Positions 55,025 to 64,000 of a stretch of 64,000 bases of DNA are shown in pieces. The translations under genes and the position numbers were made by a program. The notes beneath the pieces are model-generated. The model did not search any database and had not been told where the DNA came from. It saw only the letters and a program-made list of their open reading frames with translations. The stretch is from Hermodice carunculata (taxonomy: Eukaryota; Annelida; Polychaeta; Eunicida; Amphinomidae). The stretch lies in assembly GCA_964020975.1 (NCBI GenBank), contig OZ026629.1, positions 51,258,631 to 51,322,630 on the forward strand, read 5' to 3'. Numbering within the stretch: position 1 is the stretch's first letter; the number at the start of each line of letters is the position of its first letter.

Positions 55025-55970
55025 ATGATCAAATACAGATTCCCTGTGCTCGTCTCATGAAATCTGCCATTTTCTCAGTTAAGATGAATACCAGAAATAT
55101 GCAGAAATTCTATGGTGGGTACAGCTGTCTTAATCTACAAAGACTGCTGCTGATGACTGTAAAAAAAGATAATTCTCTCAGGGGCATGTTCCATCATAGA
55201 TTCTTCAGGAAACTATTGTATGATGGTAGATGTTTAAAACCCAGTCTCTTCTGTGGTATTCTGATTGATGTTTGAAGGTGAATCTTGTATTGTCTTGCGT
55301 TCCTTGCAAAGTGGCCATTGACTTTGTCACCATGCTATGTGTCCCTCTCATACTCCCCAGTGGCTCTGTTCCATGCCCTATGGCTCATCCACGATGGCCA
55401 ATGGCTGCTTAGGAGTTGTTTTGTTCTTGTTTCCAGACCTACAGAATTGCCTCCACACAGAAGATAAACTTTTGAACAAGGAATCATTGTGTAACACTTC
55501 ATTCATCAAAAATCATAATACTTTCTTTCTATCAGTTAACATGCTGTATTGGTGAGGCAATTTCAACTCTCATTGGCATACAATAATGTGAGCTAGGTTT
55601 GGCAATCTGATTTTGGAGTATCGGTAGATCTTGCTGCCGAGTGCCCATGAGAGGAATAGGATACCTGTTTGCAACATGACTTTGGCTTGCCACAGCAGTT
55701 TTTCTCCATAACAATCTCAAGGCTAGCTTAGCATGAGGGTCATGGTCAGTACTTGTTTCTGAGACAATTGTTTTCGTGGTCTTGCTTGTCATAATGACAG
55801 TATACATATTCAAGACAAACTTGTCATTCTGGTGAATCCAATAAGCAGTGATAAATGCTGGCTTACTTAAACTGCACCGTCTGCATTGTATGCAATCAGT
55901 AGAATAAATGAGCGAGAGAAAGAGAGAGAGAAAAAACAGAAGTTGGCAGTTATATAAGATCTGATAAATA

Positions 55971-56255
55971 TCAAAAAATCATCTTCAAATTCTCTGAAGT
56001 GCACAAGCTCAATTTGCAGGGTAACAAAGAAGTCTGGTTATGCATTTCCTAATCGCCTTTACATATTCAGGAATGCCCGTGTTTGGTAACTGAGAACATT
56101 GGCTCCCAAAAACAAAAAATCAAAAAATCATCTTCAAATTCTCTGAAGTGCACAAGCTCAATTTGCAGAGTAACAAAGAAGTCTGATTATGCATTTCCTA
56201 ATTGCCTTAACATATTCTGGAATGCCCGTGTTTGGTAACTGAGAACATTGGCTCC
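55971..56255. repeat. 149-bp tandem duplication
   Basis: The unit TCAAAAAATC...GAACATTGGCTCC is present at 55971-56106 and again at 56120-56255, offset by 149 bp with only a few differences. It duplicates the 3' end of the coding-like minus frame (NTGIPEYVKAIRKCI), so it arose after that sequence was in place. Confidence 0.9.
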
Positions 56256-56822
56256 TTTTCGCATAAAGGGTCACAGCTCGCAGATGATGTGCAAACTGTT
56301 TGCTACCCATGCCACTACACTTGCAAGTTTCTTGAAAAGTTCCCCGCAGCTGGTGTTTGTAAATAATGCCACCAAGGTCCTCAATGAGGAGCTTGATGTC
56401 TCTGAATGTCGGCCCAGAGGAAGTTGGTAGATCCTGTGCCACGAAACCTAATAAGATATACTAATATAAAGAAGAAGTAACTTGCCGTAAAATCACATGC
56501 ACTGAAGGAGTGATGACAGGTGCCATGTTTTCATATCAGGCTCATTTGAGGGAGGCTATAATCTTTGTTGGAAAAGACATCAAATATTAATAGCCCAATG
56601 TCTCACAGATGCAATCAGCCAGTCTGTCAGATGACGCACCGGTCACATGCAGGAAAAAGGAAGCCGCTCTGAGCACAAATGCATAATGTTCTGCCTGCTA
56701 TAATATATCTGCTTCAAAACTAAGGGTAAATGTGCCGCAAAATGGAACCTCAAAATTAAAATTCATTGCCAAAAAATAATACACGGTAATCAAAATCTTT
56801 ATCTTTAACTCTCTAATGACGA

Positions 56823-56823
<1 letters not shown>

Positions 56824-56906
<83 letters not shown>
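56824..56906. repeat. (TA)n microsatellite
   Basis: About 40 uninterrupted TA units. Confidence 0.97.
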
Positions 56907-56909
<3 letters not shown>

Positions 56910-58313
56910 CGTGTACACCAATTTTTCCTGCAGTGAAAAAAAAAGGAAGACTTCAAATGGATTCGTGGCATGTTTTACATTAAACGTCACATGATATTTT
57001 TGTTAGAATATGGATCTCGTCGGTATTGACTCTGGGACAGGTAACAAGTGTTGTTTTCATTGAGAGTTGTACACCGCCACGGAATTATTATCCCTGCACA
57101 GTTCACATTTTCGTATTTCTGATTGGCAATGCGAAGGACGGACAGCACATTACGCATTTGTTACGGCTACAGAACTGAAACACGAATCCTCAGCAGATAC
57201 AATACTTCACCAATATTGCGGGGTTGAGACCGTAAGGGAATTGAGAACTGGCCCTTTAATTCTGGATATGGCATCGCTTCAATTGTTACCTCGTTACGAC
57301 ATGACTGTTGGATAAATATGTCCACACTCTATCCAGCATATGCATGCAATAACAAGAGCACGCTTTTGCTTAGTTAGGTACAGATACAGACAACAGATTT
57401 GTCATAGTTCGTGTTTTTCATACGATATATCACGAAACAAATTGGTATTAAAGGTTTTCGTGTGCAGTGTGTGTAGAACAGAACCGTGGACATAAAATGA
57501 TAAATTATCAGGAGAGTAGGGAATCTAGATTGGGAGACATACCACGAGTCAATTTACTTGTCGGACGTCAGTCGGAAGGGGGAGTGACTTCCGCTCATGA
57601 ATACTGTATAGAGATGGGATATTATTACAGTTGATTTCGGTGTTTGCCTCGGTACAGGCATCTTGCGGTGCAGAACTGATGGGAAAGAAGTGCTTTAAGC
57701 ATTATAATCACAGTTTCGTCCCCGTTGATACTAAATAAATGTTACATTTTAGTGGGCTTAACGTATACACAGAGTAGTGGTTCCCTGGAAGGGGCGTGAG
57801 GGGCTGAGTTATGTCATATGCACTGAGGTAATTCCTGTCAGGGTATTTTTATATACCTGTCAATTTATCGATATTGTGTGATATTGAAAACATGTCCGAT
57901 AAAACGGGAAGTTTAAATTCGCCTTCAAAAAAGCATATCATACCCAGATAAACAGTCAGTGCCAATGACACTGAGAGACTAGCTTATTCAGGATTATTAG
58001 CTAACGGAGTATAGCGCCTCAGAATTGCTCGGGTTTTTTGTTGGTTTTTATTTTGGGGGCTCAAGTTGACCTCCTAAGTAAGCAAAAATAGCCAGTCAGA
58101 CAACTTTGCTGACAACGTTTTGAAGTTTTATAACATGAAACCTTTACCTTCACTAGGACATGTAGACGTGTCTTGGCTTTTCTTTAGTATAATAATAACC
58201 AGGATACCATTTTTATATTCTACTCAGTTTCCTGGTGTAAACATTAATTCTTGAACTAAGATAGATATTTAGTGTCTCACCTTACCTTGTTCCATACATT
58301 TATATGATTTCAA
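56907..58313. other. Gene-free DNA
   Basis: No gene is supported. The 82-codon plus frame at 57067-57315 has no domain I know. Confidence 0.4.
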
Positions 58314-58454
<141 letters not shown>

Positions 58455-59168
58455 GCTGTTAAGATTAAATGTTATGATACTTGTGTGTCTTATTGTACTG
58501 ATGATAGTCATGCGTGATGCAAAGCATTATAGGGACAGAGTTAATTTAGGCTTACTTTCGGTTCATCACGAGTCTCCATTTTGGCCTGTGGGGAAAAAGT
58601 AAATATCCTTTTGGGATTACTGGCGGATTCAATGAGAGTCGAGTGGGAAATCCTCCTTATTCAATGTCCAGAGGTCATCAGCATTACTTTAAGACTCCTT
58701 TTCATTCCATTGTATTTGAAAGGTAACATCTGCACGCAGTCTTAATTAAAGAGGCTTGAAATTACTTGCAAGGACTTCTTTTAATTCGATTGTATTCAGG
58801 AAGGAGTTACTATGTAATCCAAAAGAAATCCGTAGGAACCCTGCGGTAGGATTCTGAAAGTGGTGGAAAGCACTTTTTCATTGGTAATATTAAGTTCATT
58901 TATGAAGGTGCTGGCAGCATCTGCTTCTCCAGTATCCCTCTCGTGTATTTAAACGATTAGTGCAAACTATACATTTACAATACTCTGTATGGCTCGATTC
59001 CCGCACAAAGATATGACAGAACGAAAATTGCTTATCATATATTCACACAAAAAAGCTATATTTTGTGCATGAATATATTTAATCAGACCCTAAAATAGAT
59101 CATATGCGTGGCATGCCTTTGTATCTTATAGAAGATACGTTATCGTTTATTTCGTCCAATTCGTAAGC
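58455..59168. other. Gene-free spacer
   Basis: Nothing is recognised apart from a weak repeat of TTTTAATTCGATTGTATT-like sequence near 58690 and 58780. Confidence 0.4.
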
Positions 59169-59350
59169 TAGGATTTTATATGTGCGGGTACGGATATGGG
59201 TACGGAGACGGAAAAAATCGCGCAACTTGAAATTACATACAATGATTCCATATGTGCCGACACGGATACAGTTTCTCACACGGGTACGGGTACGATTTTT
59301 CTTACCGCACCATGAAATCGTATCTGTACCCAAAACGTTTAATGTTAATG

Positions 59351-59534
59351 TACACTAAAACCTGTCATTAGTGAACACCCCTTGGGACCGAATAAAGTGT
59401 TACTTTTTTTAAAGGTGTTCACTAATGTCAAATTAAGTTGACATGAACTTAACTAGAATGGGACCAAGAAACGTGTTCACTGATCACAGGGTGTTCAGTA
59501 ATCTCAGTGTTCACTAAAGTCAGGTTTTACTGTA
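59351..59534. mobile_element. Pogo/Tc1-type MITE 1
   Basis: TACACTAAAACCTGTC (59351) continuing ATTAGTGAACAC, against the reverse complement of the right end, TACAGTAAAACCTGAC continuing TTTAGTGAACAC: about 24 of 28 bases agree. TA at both termini fits a TA target duplication of the Tc1/mariner/pogo superfamily. 184 bp, no coding. Confidence 0.8.
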
Positions 59535-59539
59535 TACAT

Positions 59540-59720
59540 TACAGTAGTACCTGTCACCAAAGACCACCCCTAGGGAGGATCAAAATGTGATCTTATAAGA
59601 CAGGTGGTCTCTCATGAGAGGTATAAATAACAAGAAAAGTACTGCAAAAAGTGTATTAAAAAGTCCTAAAAGGCATGTGGTCTCTCATTAGGGTGGTCTT
59701 TCGTGACAGGTACTACTGTA
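59540..59720. mobile_element. Pogo/Tc1-type MITE 2
   Basis: The left end TACAGTAGTACCTGTCAC continues CAAAGACCACCC. The reverse complement of the right end, TACAGTAGTACCTGTCAC, continues GAAAGACCACCC. That is a terminal inverted repeat of about 30 bp with one mismatch, ending in TA. 181 bp. It starts 5 bp after MITE 1, and its terminal motif (ACCTGTC...ACCCC) is related but distinct. Confidence 0.85.
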
Positions 59721-60454
59721 TTCCTATATACCATTAAAATGTAGATGTATGCATAAGTAACCTCTTTCTGCAGTCCTTGGACATTAGTTGGGTGTAGTTG
59801 AAATAAGAACTCTTTACTCATGAACTTAAATCCTGGGACTAAGATATGTCCTTATTTGCTACATACAGACATAAGTAACAATGTTTTATTTTCTTTTTCA
59901 TCAGCATTTCAACATCTTGAGTATGAAGTTAAAGAGGTATCATCAAGCCCAGGCAAACAGTTTTGTAAACAAAGCTGTTTGTACCATACTGTATAAACTG
60001 TTTTTCATAACAAATGCGTATGGTACAGGCTATTATAACTGTGTATTCCCTTAAGAATAGCAACTTTGACACCTAATTAATCCACAGCAGGTGACCCAAT
60101 ATACAAGCTACTGTGCAGCCTGGCCCATGGCCTGTTACACAGACTATGGTAGCTATCAGTGACATACCTGGTACTTGGACTGCCTTTAAACCCCAATTTA
60201 TGCAACAAATAATGAAAATATTAACAAGCAAATAGAGAAAACAATTATTATTTATTATAATGCTCCATTAATGAATCATTCATAGCTCATGCAAGGGGAT
60301 AAGTATTGTTTAACAGTAACCTGTTGATAGTGTATTGACTGTAGTCTTTAGTTAAACTTGTAAATGGCAGTCTAGTAATCAGCTGCAACAAGGTTCAGTA
60401 TTCAGTTAGTTCCATGCAAAATGTCATTGAAAAGTATTCTATAGACACTTACCT

Positions 60455-60548
60455 TGCTATTAGATCACTTTTTCCCTTTTGTAACAGCTCCTCTTTTAAT
60501 TAACTCTTTCTTGAGGTCCACAACCTTCATGCTACCATAGTCAGCCAT
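60455..60548 (-). CDS. SAP-domain exon (first exon, damaged)
   Basis: From ATG at 60548 (context AGCATGG) the minus strand reads MADYGSMKVVDLKKELIKRG then AVTKGKK, followed by TGATCTAATAGCAAG/GTAAGT. In the next frame this reads SDLIAR up to the donor. The SAP consensus (LK..ELKKRGL..SGKKAELI.RL) is matched almost residue for residue. SAP is a helix-extended-loop-helix motif that binds DNA. Two bases seem lost after GKK, which shifts the frame. AAG/GTAAGT is a perfect splice donor, so the protein would continue in a downstream exon at lower coordinates, not identified with confidence. It could be the start of a host gene or of a transposon gene; many invertebrate repeat-encoded proteins begin this way. 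Confidence 0.5.
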
Positions 60549-60737
60549 GCTGAAAGCAGTGTGCACTGAACCAAAGGGTGTGAGTATGGATGCACTGCCA
60601 ATCTAGTGGCAAGTTGAAAACAGAACATGGTCCATTCCCTTGAAATGACGTCAAATGTTACACAATTTTGTGGTGTATCACTGGTATTTTAGGAATGAAG
60701 CCACGCGGATTTGCTTTGCACTGCAAGGTGAAACATG

Positions 60738-60821
60738 CCACCTCGAGGAAGAAATTCGTTCACGGCTCAGGAAAAAGAAAAGCTTGTGGAGCTCGTTGGA
60801 ACAGCATTGCAAATATAATGG
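60738..60821 (+). pseudogene. Myb/SANT-like ORF start (Harbinger accessory gene)
   Basis: The plus strand reads MPPRGRNSFTAQEKEKLVEL then VGTALQI and a stop. The FT..EKEKLVELV pattern is the first helix of the Myb/SANT-like (MSANTD) domain found in the second protein of Harbinger transposons, which helps the transposase bind DNA and enter the nucleus. Only about 27 codons remain. Opposite strand orientation to the transposase is usual for Harbinger. The match is short, so confidence is limited. Confidence 0.35.
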
Positions 60822-60889
60822 AACGAGAGGACATGGATGGCGAGTGACACTCAGTGCAATATGACGTTGTGTCCTGTCTACAACAAAAT

Positions 60890-61140
60890 ACCAGGCATCT
60901 ACAAGAGACAATAATTCAGCAAAATGTTCTTTATTGAGACGGAAGTATTCCTTGAACTTCTCTCCATCTATAGTTGGAGCACCCGTATGAGATTTTCGAA
61001 TGCCCCCTGCTGTCTCCTTTTCTGGCAGATATCATAAACTCACCACCTATGCCTTCATTTTTACTTTTCTCCTTTTGTACCATTGTATACGCAGACATGA
61101 TAATAATTAGCATTTCCTGCTGCTGTAACATCGACCTTTG
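60890..61140 (-). pseudogene. Harbinger transposase N-terminus
   Basis: On the minus strand one frame reads MQRSMLQQQEMLIII from about 61143. A second reads YDICQKRRQQGAFENLIRVL then QL. A third reads DGEKFKEYFRLNKEHFAELL then SLVDA. Together these match the N-terminal region of Harbinger/PIF transposases (WV.P....R...G.F..L...L..D...F..YFR.....F.ELL..V). Frames change twice; one change is an extra TA in CTATAGATGG. The DDE catalytic core that should follow is absent: the DNA runs straight into the 3' side of the Myb-like ORF. Confidence 0.6.
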
Positions 61141-61295
61141 CATCACAGACCGGAGGGAGCCAGCCTGTACCCTTGGGTTATCCGCCGCAAAAAGACAGTT
61201 GACGCACCGCGCACCGCATATACATGTTTATGGAATCACACCATTTGTATAATCGTACCCCGTACCCGTAGCCATACCTGTACATATGGATCCTA

Positions 61296-62400
61296 TTTGA
61301 TTTAAGAGGGGTCCAATGCAGAACCTGTTGAAAACATTGTCATCATGCGGTAGTATGGTGCATTTTAGGCCTAAATAGCAGAAAGATACATTTTCATACA
61401 TGATGATATATTGATTTCAATAGGGAATAATTAAGAGCACCTTCCATCCCGCTCATCCTAAAATCTGACCCTACAACATGATAAAAGCAAGCGCTGGCTT
61501 GTAACCCTCGAGCAGGTAGTCCTGTGTGGGCCTAGGCCAACATATTGGTAAAATATGACTGTTTTTTCTTTCCTTTTACTGCATGAGGTCAGAGACTCCA
61601 ACCCTCCCGTTTTGGACAGGATTTATCCCGTTTTTCGCCTGATTTTAGCAGTTCTCCCATTTTGAGAGACATTTCTCCCGTCTTGAGATTGACTGCACCG
61701 TACTTGTAGAATGTACAGTTCAATTTGAACGTTCTTAGTTTTATAGGTGTAAATGTGGTGCTCTTCCGCTGAATCAGTAGCTAAATTTCACCATGAAGAT
61801 TCAGGACTTCCGTTTCAAATAGAATGTGGTGCTGAATGTGAATGAAAGTGTACGAACTTGTTGATCTGTTATTCCCTCATGTAATTTTCATAGAAATTAC
61901 GAATAACTTTGCTCTAGAATGTACCATTTATCATCATATTTCCAAAAAGTCTTCCCAGGGAAGGGGGGCCTGCCCCCCCCCGAACCCTCCCCCACTGGGC
62001 CACTTGGTGTACTCGTCTCTCAGTTTGCCCACCATCAGTAGGAAGACTCTCCCTGTCACAGCAACGAAAAAGGTTTTGTGGGCGTTTATGTGGGTGATAG
62101 AGACAGACTGTACGACTGTGTCATGAATAGTTCACAATACTTGTAAAATCCTGTATCCCATCAGTCTTCTCACATATTATTACTCACGCCTGCTTCCTCC
62201 AGTCGACTCACCGTTAAACACCAGCTTGTTTGTCACTCCACCACACAGACATACGTCATATGTACAATTATACAAATTTCTCTGGTGAGATATTGGAATA
62301 TATTCACGACTTCCAGACACCATTAATTTTATTTTCTGAGCGACTTTTCTCGCTCGAGTCAGTCATTCACGTGACAAGTGGGTTGGCAATTGTTTCATCT
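61296..62400. other. Spacer with possible hAT-like repeat end
   Basis: CAGAGACTCCAACCCTCCCG (61599-61618), followed by repeated TCCCGTTTT-like segments, resembles the left end of the repeat family at 14.6-15.1 kb. No right end could be matched. A C-rich tract lies at 61970-61980. No gene is seen. Confidence 0.3.
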
Positions 62401-62402
62401 TA

Positions 62403-62476
<74 letters not shown>
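62403..62476. repeat. (TA)n-(TG)n microsatellite
   Basis: Five TA units and then about 31 TG units. Confidence 0.97.
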
Positions 62477-62478
<2 letters not shown>

Positions 62479-63945
62479 CCGAATCAAGCTGCATTCTTCC
62501 TTTAGCATTTCGTGTACACTGTCGAAACACAATTTTAATCAGATTTGTTGATGATCAACATAACATGACCCAGATCAAGAGCTTTCTTTGGGTTAGCAGG
62601 GACAGAAATTAAAAATGATACCATGCACGGATTTATGATCTTGCCTACACAAAAGGTACGATTGAAATATGCAGAATAAAAATGAATTCTTTGGGAGGGG
62701 TAGAGGGTGGGTTTGGGGGGGTGTTTCTTTTCTTTTTTTTTTACTTGTTTCAAAGCAAGCTTTCGTTGTGTACAAACGAAAACTGGTTGCAGAACTCAGC
62801 AAATCGAATGAGAGTCCGGTTTCTTAACTGATGTGGCTTTGAAGTTACTGCACCTTTGATTGTATCGTCGGGTGACATAAGACCTTTTATAGCCCCGAAA
62901 ATATTCAGCGAAACTCGTTCTGGCTGAGGCAATGACAATAGTGACCTATCGCCTCGTAGACACATATGAGAACAAAAAGAGGTTGTTTAATTTTTGTCCA
63001 TATGTTTTGTGAAGAATTCTGTTACCACCATAAATGTTTTGCTGATACATATTTGCTATTTAGTATTTATCCCAGCATACAGTGATGGAAAAATACAAAT
63101 TACTTCCACCACTGCATCATTAGGTCTTTATGATTTGAATATGATTAACTGATATTAAGGAACAGTGAATCACTTCTTACATCCAACATTTGCTATAGGT
63201 TGCATCAGATTAGTTGCGGTTCGTTGAACGTGCATTATTTTCATCTTTCCAAACTAAATTGTCCTAGAATTGGAGTTATTATGTCATCCACTCGTCTCCC
63301 CGTAGAGTGTACCGGCTCTGCCCCAGGAGTAAAGCATGGTAGATCAGTCCTCATCTTCTAAAGCATCTTGTTTACTCACAGCTCTTTGCTGTTTAGTACA
63401 AAGGCTTGCAAAAGTGGAAATCAGATCAGCAGGGTACTGTGGAATTAGTATTAACAGGCAACAGGGATGAAAAATGTGATGCACTACCCCGATGTCCAAG
63501 TTTTTCAGCGTCACTTATAATATGTGTAACTGTGATCCATGGGGCAGGCTCTTAAGGTTCAAGGCGTGTGATTAGTATGCTGTCAATATCCCTCAAAATA
63601 TTGGAAGGCTTTCTACATGACTTGTAGTGCTTGCACAGGACGGATTGGCAGGTCCACAAAGACCAGGCCTGCGATCTATGTCAACGAGGCTGGGCAGTGA
63701 TTGGGTGGTTGCCAGAAACATTGCTAATTGGTCACATAGATATTTCTGTTCATACATTCCAAGACGACAAGGCTCTCTACAGTACCGCCGTGGTTCTTAG
63801 AGTACCTTCAATGTTCTACAAGAACCTGTTACAAGGGTACTTTAGAGTTGTTGTTTTTTTTTAATCCAAAAACCCTTACGAAAGATAGTCACTAAGCACC
63901 CAGTGCACTTTATGTGTCGAGGGTAAAAATGAATCTTGCTAATTT
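62477..63945. other. Gene-free DNA
   Basis: No gene is supported. The 77-codon frame at 63631-63864 has no domain I know. Confidence 0.4.
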
Positions 63946-63952
63946 ATCTCTG

Positions 63953-63984
<32 letters not shown>

Positions 63985-64000
63985 TGTGTGTGTGTGTGTT
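63953..64000. repeat. (GTGC)n-(GT)n microsatellite at window edge
   Basis: About seven GTGC units pass into GT and run off the end of the window, so the full length is unknown. Confidence 0.95.

Larger units (their letters stand above)
53640..56445 (-). other. Unidentified coding-like region
   Basis: Several minus-strand stretches have protein-like composition but no family I can name. 56158-56442, after the acceptor-like TATATCTTATTAG, reads LIEDLGGIIYKHQLRGTFQE then TCKCSGMGSKQFAHHLRAV. 55532-55813 is a 93-codon frame. 54452-54820 reads PPIYMMGQYKRATARPYEYW then LVDSKPETPDHKGLKNAIL. 54000-54230 holds DDFLSKYKTSRIKYAMLEG between stops. CKC...FAHHLRAV resembles a SWIM zinc finger (C-x-C ... 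C-x-H) with Phe for the third Cys. SAP plus SWIM proteins are common in invertebrate repeats, and a SAP exon lies upstream at 60.5 kb, but a link is speculative. It may be a decayed transposon gene. Confidence 0.3.
59169..61295. mobile_element. Internally deleted Harbinger/PIF element with nested MITEs
   Basis: The left end (59169-59205) is TAGGAT, a short spacer, then ATATGTGCGGGTACGG and ATATGGGTACGG. The reverse complement of the right end (61260-61295) is TAGGAT, then ATATGTACAGGTATGG and CTACGGGTACGG. Over 28 aligned bases 23 agree. A second partial copy of the terminal motif lies at about 59246-59300. Inside are the N-terminus of a Harbinger transposase (minus, 60890-61140) and a start of a Myb/SANT-like ORF (plus, 60738-60821). 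These are the two genes a Harbinger normally carries. The catalytic domain is missing. A clean 3-bp TWA target duplication is not evident. Two pogo-like MITEs and a SAP exon lie within. Confidence 0.55.

Overview
This is a 64-kb stretch of animal nuclear DNA, most likely from a marine invertebrate such as an echinoderm, hemichordate, lancelet or mollusc. The evidence is the lack of dense coding, the very long dinucleotide and tri- to pentanucleotide arrays, and a mixture of APE-type LINEs (one with a virus-like 2A motif at its N-terminus), Harbinger, Tc1/mariner, pogo-like MITE and Helitron/HINE-like repeats. The species cannot be fixed from sequence alone. No complete host gene, rRNA, tRNA, CRISPR array or LTR element was recognised.

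Layout. 1-13.6 kb: gene-free DNA with scattered microsatellites. 13.7-15.1 kb: the 3' end of a LINE beside an AT/GT array, then a hAT-like repeat. 15.1-26.0 kb: gene-free DNA with two long compound arrays, then a 485-bp perfect (TTGTA)97 array at 26.0 kb. 27.0-29.9 kb: the most complete LINE (2A-like motif, endonuclease, reverse transcriptase), interrupted by a 393-bp insertion with an 11-bp target duplication. 30.4-31.2 kb: another LINE 3' end. 34.6-36.4 kb: two inverted-repeat elements and copy A of a Helitron/HINE-like element with a 145-bp tandem core. 37.3-41.2 kb: LINE fragments. 41.35 kb: a SINE-like repeat. 42.6-43.6 kb: copy B of the Helitron/HINE-like element, with similar ends but a different tandem core. 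44.9-46.7 kb: a LINE flanked by a likely target duplication. 46.9-47.7 kb: a diverged tandem repeat. 50.0-51.8 kb: a decayed Tc1-like transposon. 52.1 kb: a short RT fragment. 53.6-56.4 kb: unidentified coding-like DNA. 59.2-61.3 kb: an internally deleted Harbinger element, with two pogo-type MITEs side by side and a SAP-domain exon inside it.

Every LINE fragment whose strand can be read (seven clear ones) lies on the minus strand, as do the Tc1-like and Harbinger transposase remnants. One reading is that the window lies in a large intron of a plus-strand gene, where sense insertions are selected against. None of the transposon genes looks intact. The best candidates for something little described are the paired Helitron/HINE-like elements with swapped tandem cores, one carrying nuclear-receptor-like half sites, and the SAP exon and Myb-like ORF within the Harbinger remnant.
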